Part shown: positions 21,825-29,298 of the stretch, one piece after another
How positions within the stretch are numbered: position 1 is the stretch's first letter
Layout: each line of letters opens with the position of its first letter
Assembly (NCBI GenBank): GCA_958421655.1
Contig: CATZMG010000012.1
Span: forward strand, 1 to 38,662
DNA: 38,662 nucleotides
Origin: an uncultured Collinsella sp.
GTDB lineage: Bacteria > Actinomycetota > Coriobacteriia > Coriobacteriales > Coriobacteriaceae
Direction: 5' to 3'
Notes under the pieces: model-generated
What the model was told of the DNA's origin: nothing
What the model saw: only the letters and a program-made list of their open reading frames with translations
The model's database searches: none
Position numbers and translations under genes: made by a program

Positions 21825-22997
21825 ATGCAAATCGAGGAGAACGGCCAGGGAACGCTCCGCAATAATCTATCGGGGAAATTGGCTTACTATTCGTTTTTTC
21901 CAACGCCCTTGCAATCATTGAGGCAGCTAAACCTCACCGAGGAAACCTATCGCACGCTTTCCGCATGCTCACGAAAGCTTGGAGAGCTTGAAGGCATGCT
22001 CTACTTTGTTCCCAACGCCGACATGTATCTGACAATGTACGTGCGCAAAGAAGCACTCCTTTCTTCGCAAATTGAGGGAACCCAGTGCACGTTTGACGAC
22101 CTACTTAGTCCATCGCAAACACAACTCCATCATAAAGATGTCGCAGACGTCGTGAATTACGTCCGTGCTGTCGACCGCGGCGTAGAACTGCTCAAAAAGA
22201 TGCCCTTGTGCACGAGACTTCTTAGGCAAGTTCATGCGGTCCTGCTGGACGGAGTGCGCGGAACGGAGAAGAATCTAGGCGAACTGCGCTCCTCACAAAA
22301 CTGGATTGGCCCCTCAGGCTGCACCATTGCAACCGCATCGTTTGTCCCTCCAAACATTGAAGATTTGAGTAACACGCTCCAGGACCTCGAACGCTTTATC
22401 AATGAGCCTCAAGTCGAAATGGATCCGATTGTGCGGGCGGCGCTCGTCCATTACCAATTTGAAATTGCCCATCCATTCCTAGACGGAAACGGTCGCCTGG
22501 GCAGGCTTCTCATTACACTTATGCTCATCAATGATGGCGTTCTTCATTCTTGCTTGTTCTATCCATCGTTCCAGTTCAAGAAAAATCGAAGCGAGTACTA
22601 CCGGCAACTCACATCCGTAAGGGAGAGAGGCACTTACGAGGAATGGATAGAGTTTTTCTGCAACAGTCTTCTCGAGAGTGCGGAGGACTCGGTAGGGTCT
22701 TTAAAAAACCTTGTTGACCTCCATAACCGTTCCACAGCAACCATTACCGAAAATCTCGGAAGGACTGCTGCAAACGGGCAAAGGCTGTTGGGCATTCTTG
22801 AAGAGCACCCCATCGTCGACACCGCATTCATCGCTGTCCAACTCGATATCGGCAGGAGTACCGCGAGCTCGCTCGTCAAATCATTTGAAGAATTGGGTAT
22901 CCTCCGTCCGCTCGACGAGTCAAGACAGAGATACCGGCAGTACGGGTATGAAGAGTATCTTTCGATTCTCAGGGAAGACGCCGAGCCGATTAGATAG
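21825..22997 (+). CDS. Fic-domain protein with C-terminal winged helix
   Basis: The 390-residue protein carries the Fic active site HPFLDGNGRLGRLL, which in this family usually transfers AMP from ATP to a hydroxyl of a target protein. An N-terminal SSQIEGTQ fits the inhibitory (S/T)xxxE(G/N) motif of self-restrained Fic proteins, so no separate antitoxin is needed. Residues from about 310 on form a winged helix (RLLGILEEHPIVDTAFIAVQ, then GRSTASSLVKSFEELGIL). I prefer the ATG at 21825 (GGAGGG upstream) to 21813. GC content and codon use are lower than in neighbouring genes and identical palindromes flank it, which points to horizontal gain. The target is unknown. Confidence 0.9.
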   Translation: MQIEENGQGTLRNNLSGKLAYYSFFPTPLQSLRQLNLTEETYRTLSACSRKLGELEGMLYFVPNADMYLTMYVRKEALLSSQIEGTQCTFDDLLSPSQTQLHHKDVADVVNYVRAVDRGVELLKKMPLCTRLLRQVHAVLLDGVRGTEKNLGELRSSQNWIGPSGCTIATASFVPPNIEDLSNTLQDLERFINEPQVEMDPIVRAALVHYQFEIAHPFLDGNGRLGRLLITLMLINDGVLHSCLFYPSFQFKKNRSEYYRQLTSVRERGTYEEWIEFFCNSLLESAEDSVGSLKNLVDLHNRSTATITENLGRTAANGQRLLGILEEHPIVDTAFIAVQLDIGRSTASSLVKSFEELGILRPLDESRQRYRQYGYEEYLSILREDAEPIR

Positions 22998-23023
22998 GCA
23001 TCGCAACCCAGGCAAATTAAAGC

Positions 23024-23087
23024 GAGCGTGGATAATCTCCCACTTTGAGCCTGCACACAGGCCAAAAACGGGAGATTATCCACGCTC
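23024..23087. repeat. Palindromic repeat family 3, right of the fic gene
   Basis: GAGCGTGGATAATCTCCC (23024-23041) and its exact complement (23070-23087) enclose a 28-nt centre containing CACTTTGAG and GCCAAAAACG. It begins 26 nt after the fic stop and matches the copy at 21582-21651. Confidence 0.85.
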
Positions 23088-23094
23088 ATTCCTG

Positions 23095-23128
23095 AGTAGT
23101 CATTTATGAACGTCCCCAATGACTAGTC
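23095..23128. repeat. Repeat family 4, short copy
   Basis: The stretch contains GTCATTTATGAACGTCCCC followed by AATGACTAGTC. It matches the last third of the copy at 19651-19731 and, as there, directly precedes a copy of the structured element. Confidence 0.65.
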
Positions 23129-23135
23129 CGGCAAC

Positions 23136-23351
23136 GCCGATGTTTCGGCAACGACAGCGAGCGAGCCGCATTCGGAGCAAGACGACGCCGCAGGTAGAGA
23201 ACGGACAGCGAGCGGGTCGCATTTGAGACAAGGTGACGTGAAACGAAAGGGCGCTGACCTTCTGGTCGCGCCCTTGAAGTTGAACGTCAGATTGTCCAAA
23301 TGCGGCCCGCGCAGCGTCGAGCAGTTACGGCGTTTGGTAAAACGCCGTAAC
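23136..23351 (+). repeat. Structured repeat, copy C (candidate non-coding RNA or mobile hairpin element)
   Basis: This copy shares the fold of 19743-19908. P1: GCCGA, loop TGTT, TCGGC (23136-23149). P2: 23212-23231 pairs with 23292-23310 with one G-U and one bulged A. P3: AAGGGCGC, bulged T, GACC, loop TTCT, GGTC, GCGCCCTT (23247-23275). P4: 23324-23351, arms GTTACGGCGTTT and AAACGCCGTAAC, loop GGTA. The 5' strand of P2 with its GACAGCGAGCG lead is duplicated (about 23150-23186 and 23201-23238), which lengthens this copy. The last base of P4 (23351) is part of the pyrE stop codon. Confidence 0.75.
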
Positions 23352-24031
23352 TAACGTGCTCCGTACTGCTCGTAGTAGGCGTCGATGGCGGTCTTGAGCT
23401 CGTCGTCGATGACAACCTTGCCGTCGATCTCGTGGTTGTAGAGGGTCTCGACGACCTCAGCCATGGAGACGATGCTCGCGACGGGGAAACCGTACTTGGC
23501 CTCGATCTCCTTCTGCGCGGTGGTCACACCGCCCTTGCCGACCTCCATGCGGTTGAGGGACACGATCAGGCCCTTGATCTCGACATCGGCAGCAGCCTTG
23601 ACCTTGGGATAGGTCTCGTCGATGGACTTGCCGCTGGTGGTAACGTCCTCGACCATGACCACACGGTCGCCGTCCTTGGGCTCATAACCCAGCAGGTTGC
23701 CCTTATCGGCACCGTGGTCCTTGGCCTCCTTGCGGTCGCAGCAGTACTTGACCTCCTTGCCGTACAGCTCGTGGTAGGCAATTGCGGTCACGACGGCCAG
23801 CGGAATACCCTTGTAGGCCGGTCCAAACAGCACATCAAAGTCGTCGCCAAAGTTATCGTGGATGGCCTGGGCGTAATACTCGCCCAGCTTCTTGAGCTGA
23901 TAGCCCGTCACGTAAGCGCCGGCGTTCATAAAGAACGGGGACTGACGGCCGCTCTTGAGCGTAAAGCTGCCGAACTTAAGGACGTCGGACTCGACCATAA
24001 ACTTGATGAACTCTTGCTTGTAAGCCTCCAT
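23351..24031 (-). CDS. pyrE: PyrE, orotate phosphoribosyltransferase
   Basis: This enzyme joins orotate and PRPP to orotidine 5'-monophosphate in pyrimidine synthesis. The 226-residue protein has LKSGRQSPFFMNAG near the start, FGPAYKGIPLAVVTA, the catalytic loop region KEAKDHG, and the PRPP motif VVMVEDVTTSGKS. Length and motifs are normal. GAGAGGAGCCCGC precedes the ATG. No other pyr gene is nearby, so it is a stand-alone locus. Its stop codon overlaps the end of structured repeat copy C. Confidence 0.96.
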   Translation of the reverse strand: MEAYKQEFIKFMVESDVLKFGSFTLKSGRQSPFFMNAGAYVTGYQLKKLGEYYAQAIHDNFGDDFDVLFGPAYKGIPLAVVTAIAYHELYGKEVKYCCDRKEAKDHGADKGNLLGYEPKDGDRVVMVEDVTTSGKSIDETYPKVKAAADVEIKGLIVSLNRMEVGKGGVTTAQKEIEAKYGFPVASIVSMAEVVETLYNHEIDGKVVIDDELKTAIDAYYEQYGAR

Positions 24032-24161
24032 GCGGGCTCCTCTCGTAATCGCGTACGTGCCTTCCAGTTTAGCGCAGGCGAAGCGTCGATGCGGGCGCGC
24101 TTTGGGGCCACGGCATTCTGTAAAGGCTTTGTCAGGGGGAATGGTTTTCCGAACAATGGGG

Positions 24162-24190
24162 TTGACATGTCAAACCCCCTCATCAAGAAT
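24162..24190 (+). promoter_or_regulatory. mgtA promoter with palindrome over the -35 box
   Basis: TTGACA (24162-24167) and AAGAAT (24185-24190) are spaced 17 bp. The -35 box lies in the palindrome TTGACATGTCAA, extended on both sides by GGGG and CCCC with one bulge (about 24158-24178). This suggests a repressor or activator site. A transcript from here would have a leader of about 270 nt before mgtA. Confidence 0.55.
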
Positions 24191-24257
24191 ACGGGCGGAT
24201 TAAAAAGGGGTACGAGATACCCAAAGCGCGCTGCGCTCAGCCTTTAGGAGGTGTGCC

Positions 24258-24329
24258 ATGGAAGGCAGTCCTAGTCGAAAAACCTGCATGTCGCCCTCGG
24301 CACGCCGCGAGGACTCCGCACACGCATAA
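24258..24329 (+). CDS. Candidate 23-residue leader peptide upstream of mgtA
   Basis: An ATG preceded by AGGAGGTGTGCC, one of the strongest ribosome-binding sites in the window, opens a 23-codon frame ending TAA. The peptide starts MEGSPSRKTC, contains MSPSARRED, and ends in AHA. It lies 140 bp before mgtA inside its leader. Short leader ORFs with Pro or acidic residues control mgtA and mgtC in Salmonella by ribosome stalling at low Mg. Whether this one does the same is inference; it has no sequence similarity to MgtL that I can see. Confidence 0.4.
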   Translation: MEGSPSRKTCMSPSARREDSAHA

Positions 24330-24355
24330 ACGCCACCGGCAGATCGCCAAAACCA

Positions 24356-24383
24356 CCGCAAAGGCGCGCTGCACCCTTTGTGG
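24356..24383 (+). other. Hairpin in the mgtA leader
   Basis: CCGCAAAGG (24356-24364) pairs with CCTTTGTGG (24375-24383). The left arm with preceding AAACCA matches the palindromic repeat at 37806-37854, so this may be a decayed copy of that repeat. A TTTTTT run lies 30 nt downstream (24415-24420), preceded by a weak GCTCA/TGAGC stem. The leader may therefore contain an attenuator, but the case is not strong. Confidence 0.4.
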
Positions 24384-24468
24384 GCTCAAGAGCTTGACGT
24401 GAGCGACATCTAGGTTTTTTGAAGCAAATACGACACGTACGCTAACTCCCCTCAACAAGGAGGACCCT

Positions 24469-27237
24469 ATGCTGATGCTCAAAACCGTCACGGTACTCGA
24501 AGCCATCTCCAAGCGCCGCCGCACGGCGCGCCCTGCCGCTCATACCGGCCTGTCCAAGAACACCATATTCGCCGCCACCCATAGTGCCGAGGACGCCCTC
24601 GTACTGCTTGACGCCACGGCAAACGGCCTCACCGTCGAGCAGGCAACTGAGCGCCTGAACGCCGTCGGCCCCAACGCCATCGAGGCAACGACCAAAACGC
24701 TCGCCCGCCGCATCGCCGACGCGTTCATCGATCCCTTCGCCGGCATCCTCGCCGCGCTCGCACTGGTCTCGCTCTACATCGACGTGCTCGCCGTGCCCGA
24801 ACCGCAGCGCGACCCCTCCACGGTCATCGTCATCGGCACCATGCTGCTGGTATCGGGCGGCATGAAGTTTATCCAGGAAGCCCGCAGCGGCAATGCGGCC
24901 GAGGCCCTCAAGGACCTGGTCTCCAACACTTGCACCGCCCTGCGCGACGGCGAGCGCATCGAGATCCCCTTCGACGAGCTCGTCCCCGGCGATGTAATCC
25001 GTCTCTCTGCCGGCGATATGGTGCCGGCAGATGCCCGCATCATCACCGCGCGCGACCTGTTTGTGATCGAGTCCGCACTCACCGGCGAGAGCGAGGCCGT
25101 CGAGAAGACCACCGCCGTCACCGTCGTCGAGGGCGCCGACGGCTCCGCACTGCCACTCTCTGCCTGCAAGAACATCGTCTTTACCGGCACCTCCGTGCAA
25201 AACGGCGCCGCCATGGCGCTTGTCGTTGCCACCGGCTCGGACACCTACCTGGGCGGCATCGCCAAGATGCTCAACGGGCGCGGCGAAAAAAGCGCGTTTG
25301 ACCGCGGCGTCTCGAGCGTCTCCATGCTGCTGGTGCGCCTGATGCTCGTTATGGCGCCGGCCGTCTTTGCCATCAACGCCGCCACCAAGGGCAACGTCAT
25401 CGACGCGCTGCTGTTCGCCACGAGCGTGGCCGTGGGCATCACGCCGCAGATGCTTCCCGTCATCGTGACCACGAGCCTGTCGCAGGGCGCCAAGGACCTC
25501 GCCCGTCGCCAGGTTATCGTCAAGGAGCTGCCGGCGATTCAAAACCTCGGAGCGATGGACGTCCTGTGCTGCGACAAGACCGGCACCCTCACCGAAGACC
25601 GCATCGTGCTCGAGCGCTACCTCAACACCGATGGCAACGAGGACGCGCGCGTGCTGCGCCATGCGTTTTTGAACAGCTTCTTCCAGACCGGCCTCAAAAA
25701 TCTTATCGACCTGGCCGTAATCGACCGTGCCGATGTGACACCCTCGACCGTCGCACCCGATTCCATGCTGGGCCAGAGCCTGCGCGACCGCTACACCAAG
25801 GTCGACGAGGTTCCCTTCGATTTCTCGCGCCGTCGCCTGAGCGTAGTTGTCGCCGACGCCCAAGGCAAAACCCAGATGGTTACCAAGGGCGCCGCCGAGG
25901 AAATGCTCGAGATCTGCTCCTTTGTCGAGATCGATGGCATCGCTCAGCCGCTCACCGACGAGAAGCTCGCCCAGATTCGCAAGCAGATCGCCGGACTTAA
26001 CGCCGAGGGCCTACGCGTAATTGCCGTGGCGCAGAAGACCAATCCGCGCTGCGTGGGCGAGTTTGGCATCGCCGACGAGTGCGACATGGTGCTGATGGGC
26101 TTTTTGGCCTTCCTCGATCCGCCCAAAGCAAGTGCCGCGGGCGCCGTCGCCACCCTCGAGGCCAAGGGCGTGGCGGTCAAGGTCCTAACCGGCGACAACG
26201 ACCGCGTCGCCGCCACCGTCTGCGAGCAGATTGGTATCGATGCGAGCAACGTCTTGCTCGGCTCCGAGATCGATGCGCTCGATGACGCCGAACTTGCCGA
26301 GCGCGCCGAGAAAACCCACCTCTTCGCCAAGCTCTCGCCGCTGCAGAAGGCGCGCCTGGTACGTGTCATGCGCGAGATGCTCGGCCACACCGTGGGCTTT
26401 ATGGGCGACGGCATCAACGACGCCGCCGCCATGCGTGCGAGCGATTGCGGCATCTCGGTCGATTCGGCCGTCGACATTGCCAAGGAATCCGCCGATATCA
26501 TCTTGCTTCAGAAGGACCTGGGCGTGCTCGAGCGCGGCATCATCGAAGGCCGCCGCACTTACGGCAACCTGCTCAAGTACCTCAAGACCACGGTGAGCTC
26601 CAACTTTGGCAATGTGCTGTCCGTGACCGTCGCGAGCCTGTTCTTGCCGTTTTTGCCCATGAGCGCCCTGCAGCTGGTTCTGCTGTCGCTGGTCTACGAG
26701 ATCGTGTGCATCGCACTGCCGTGGGACACCGTCGATGACGCCTGGACTGCCCGCCCGCGTGCCTGGGACGCCGCGTCCATCAAGGGCTTTATGCTCGAGC
26801 TGGGCCCCGTGAGCTCGCTGTTTGACATCGTGACCTTCGCCGCGCTCTTCTTTGTCGTGTGCCCCGCCGCCGTGGACGCAAGCTGGTCCGAGCTTGCCGC
26901 CGCGGGCGACGTCGCGGGTATGGCGACCTTTGCTGCGCTCTTCCAGAGCGGCTGGTTTGTCGAGTCCATGTGGTCGCAGACACTCGTGGTCCACATGTTG
27001 CGCTCCCCGCATCTGCCGAGCCCGCGCGACCACGCCGCGCCCGCATTGTGCGTTCTTACCGTGCTGGGCCTGGCGCTCGTCACCTGGCTGCCGGCAAGCC
27101 CCATCGCCGATGCGCTCGGCCTCATGCCGCTGCCCACGAGCTTTTTTGGGCTGCTCATTGGCATCGTTACCGCCTATATCGCGCTCACCCAGCTGGCAAA
27201 GCGCCGCTACATTGCCCGCCACGGCGAGCTGCTGTAG
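24469..27237 (+). CDS. mgtA: MgtA-type magnesium-translocating P-type ATPase
   Basis: The 922-residue P3B ATPase would import Mg2+ through the inner membrane. It shows the cation-ATPase N-terminal domain, the actuator motif LTGESEAVEK, the membrane motif GITPQMLPVIV typical of MgtA/MgtB, the phosphorylation site Asp369 in CCDKTGTLTED, KGAAEEML in the nucleotide-binding domain, LTGDNDRVAATV and MGDGINDAAAMRASD. A C-terminal group of membrane helices completes it. A basic stretch SKRRRTARP is near the N-terminus. AAGGAGG sits 6 nt before the ATG at 24469. Its 270-nt leader with a short ORF suggests control after transcription starts. Confidence 0.95.
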   Translation: MLMLKTVTVLEAISKRRRTARPAAHTGLSKNTIFAATHSAEDALVLLDATANGLTVEQATERLNAVGPNAIEATTKTLARRIADAFIDPFAGILAALALVSLYIDVLAVPEPQRDPSTVIVIGTMLLVSGGMKFIQEARSGNAAEALKDLVSNTCTALRDGERIEIPFDELVPGDVIRLSAGDMVPADARIITARDLFVIESALTGESEAVEKTTAVTVVEGADGSALPLSACKNIVFTGTSVQNGAAMALVVATGSDTYLGGIAKMLNGRGEKSAFDRGVSSVSMLLVRLMLVMAPAVFAINAATKGNVIDALLFATSVAVGITPQMLPVIVTTSLSQGAKDLARRQVIVKELPAIQNLGAMDVLCCDKTGTLTEDRIVLERYLNTDGNEDARVLRHAFLNSFFQTGLKNLIDLAVIDRADVTPSTVAPDSMLGQSLRDRYTKVDEVPFDFSRRRLSVVVADAQGKTQMVTKGAAEEMLEICSFVEIDGIAQPLTDEKLAQIRKQIAGLNAEGLRVIAVAQKTNPRCVGEFGIADECDMVLMGFLAFLDPPKASAAGAVATLEAKGVAVKVLTGDNDRVAATVCEQIGIDASNVLLGSEIDALDDAELAERAEKTHLFAKLSPLQKARLVRVMREMLGHTVGFMGDGINDAAAMRASDCGISVDSAVDIAKESADIILLQKDLGVLERGIIEGRRTYGNLLKYLKTTVSSNFGNVLSVTVASLFLPFLPMSALQLVLLSLVYEIVCIALPWDTVDDAWTARPRAWDAASIKGFMLELGPVSSLFDIVTFAALFFVVCPAAVDASWSELAAAGDVAGMATFAALFQSGWFVESMWSQTLVVHMLRSPHLPSPRDHAAPALCVLTVLGLALVTWLPASPIADALGLMPLPTSFFGLLIGIVTAYIALTQLAKRRYIARHGELL

Positions 27238-27313
27238 CAAGTAGACGGAAAACACCCTGCCAGCTGCCGTTGCCACTACCACAGCTGCCGCCGCCGCAGT
27301 CTATCCCCCCAGC

Positions 27314-27380
27314 AGTTGCGGTGAAATAGTTCCTGTTTAAAGCCCCGTGACTTTAATTTAGGGACTATTCCACCGCAACT
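27314..27380. repeat. Palindromic repeat family 1, copy 2
   Basis: Twenty-one-nt arms at 27314-27334 (starting AGTTGCGGTGAAATAG) and 27360-27380 pair almost fully. They match the copy at 5364-5430 arm for arm, while the 25-nt centre differs. It lies between the convergent mgtA and LuxR-type genes, 14 nt past the stop of the latter, where a bidirectional terminator would be expected. Confidence 0.8.
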
Positions 27381-27394
27381 TATTGGAGGATTAG

Positions 27395-28938
27395 CTAGTC
27401 CTTGGGCGTCCAGGACCAGAAGAAGTTGATAAGGGCTACACGCGAGGCGGTGCCGGCCTTTTTGTTGATCGAAGAAATGTGGCGATAGAGCGTGGAGCGC
27501 GAAAGGAAGAGCGTTGTGGCGATGTCCTGAACGCTCTGGTCCGAAACGACCAAGACCTCAAGAATATCGCGCTCGCGCTCTGTAAGCCCAAAGGTGACGA
27601 CGAAAGCATCGAGGCGCTCATCTGACGTGAGCTCCGCTGCCTCCACGGGCACGGAGTCGGAGCACGTGGGCGCAAGATCCCCACCAAGATCATCGGTGGC
27701 AGGTGCCAGCTCGCCCCGTATCACGGCGTCATCGGCTCGTTGCCCCAACTGTCCCAGCAGCGTAATCGCAATGCCCACAAACATCACGAGCGCCGCGCCG
27801 ACCGCAGCCAGCACGTTTTGACTCGAGATGATCGCCACTGCCGGCGCCGTCACGAACATCGAGCACACGTTGTTGACGACGCGACCCATGCACGGCCAAA
27901 AATATGACCAGCGCGCATAAAGCGAGACGGCGGCATATTTTGTGGTAAAGAACACCACAAAGAAGCCTGAGCCCAGATAAAAGATGATCGTGGCAGCAAG
28001 CTCGTTGCCGCCATTGCCATCGACGATGAGCACAAAGAACGAAAGCGTGGACAACATGGCGGCGCATGTCATGCCGATATTCATATACGAACGACCGTGC
28101 AGGTCAAATTGGACGCCAGCGGCCAACGAGCTCACGACAAGCAGTAGGCGCGGCCAGTCACCCAAATCAACGGCTCCGACAGCATGCAAGGTCGTGAGGC
28201 CAGCGTTGAGAGCGGCGAATACGCCGGAAAGATACACCGTCGCCACGGTCAGGCGAACTACGGCGCGGCGGAATGCCGCCTTTGCCTTGGGATCGTCTTG
28301 CCACTTGGCGCCATATTCCAAAGCATCTACCGAAAGTCCGGCAACGCTGGGTTCAAAGTTGGGATCGGACTCGTCGCGCAGTTTGGCGCGTCGGGCACCG
28401 TGGAGCAACGCCACCTGCACGATCGCACAGACAACCAGAACAGCCTGCTGAGGAATACCGACAGGCATCACCATGTGGTTGAACACCTGTACCAGAACGC
28501 CCATGGCATAGGAAAGTGCTGCGGCGCGCGCCAAGCAAGGCGTCCGCGCAAAGCGCCGCGCAAAGTTTGCGTGAGCAGTCGATCCGCAGTAGCCCAGCGC
28601 ACAGCACGCCACCAAACCTCCGGCAATTATTACCTCAACCTGAACCGCCATAATCAACAGCAGCAATGCCGCCACCAGCAAAACGCCCGTGACGTCACTC
28701 GTTGCGTCGATGGCATGGGAACGGTGATAATACAGAATGGGACGCACAAAAAGCCAATCACGCTCGCGCCGAGGACAAGGCTCTCATAAATAACGACCTC
28801 GTTCGGAGACACGAACTCGGCCATGCGCACATCAAAGAGATACTCGCACGCCAAAAACGTGAAGGAGAACAGCGCCAGGCATATAATCTCCCGAATGCCC
28901 CGACGCAGATATGCGGTTGTGTCTCCCATGCCCCTCAT
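27395..28938 (-). pseudogene. Membrane LuxR-family regulator, split by a frameshift
   Basis: The C-terminal 450 codons (27395-28747) encode many hydrophobic segments and a LuxR-type helix-turn-helix (FGLTERERDILEVLVVSDQS, then SRSTLYRHISSINKKAGTASR). They have no proper start: the first GTG at 28747 lacks a ribosome-binding site. The missing N-terminus (MGDTTAYLRRGIREIICLAL onward, membrane segments) is in the neighbouring frame from about 28938 and runs out of frame at an A5 tract on the plus strand (28748-28752). Adding one base there joins the two parts into a protein of about 514 residues, the size of coriobacterial membrane-LuxR regulators. It is either a real inactivation, a slippage-switched gene, or a sequencing error. 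GGGGG lies 6 nt before the 28938 ATG. Confidence 0.8.
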
Positions 28939-29126
28939 GGTTAACCCCCGGCCGCTCAATTGTCTGGAATTCCATTTTAATAAAGAACCAATCTCAATAT
29001 CGAAGCCGAGCTCGAAATGCTGCAAATTTGACCCCAGCCGTTCACATCACGCCGCGATTTTTAGCCGCATGGACCAGAAGGGACACGCGCGACCTCTAGC
29101 TCGACAAGGAGTGTCTCCAACTACCG

Positions 29127-29180
29127 CTCATTTAAGTACGTCCCCAATGAGTGGCCGAAGAACGTCCCCAGCGACTAGTC
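29127..29180. repeat. Repeat family 4, diverged copy
   Basis: CTCATTTAAGTACGTCCCC followed by AATGAGTGG, and then AAGAACGTCCCCAGCGACT followed by AGTC, match the units at 19651-19731. No structured element follows here. The rest of the 360-bp gap 28939-29298 holds nothing I can assign except the ribosome-binding site of the next gene. Confidence 0.6.
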
Positions 29181-29298
29181 GAAAATGGGCCATGTGTCCC
29201 AGTTGTGGAGACTCGTTGAGCCGTCTGGGTATCGTGCAAGATTGTCTGCTCCCCCATCATCAAAAGTGACACACGCTACCTGTTGATGGGAGGCAGCC

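Noticed and set aside
21582..23087. Composite transposon carrying fic
   Set aside because: There is no transposase and no target-site duplication; only the paired palindromes support it, so it is kept as a finding and not called a mobile element.
24190..24468. M-box magnesium riboswitch before mgtA
   Set aside because: The conserved M-box core sequences could not be found in the leader.
28654..29025. Independent 123-residue membrane protein gene
   Set aside because: Its hydrophobic part continues the N-terminus of the LuxR-type regulator in the adjacent frame, and the tail after the frameshift is meaningless.
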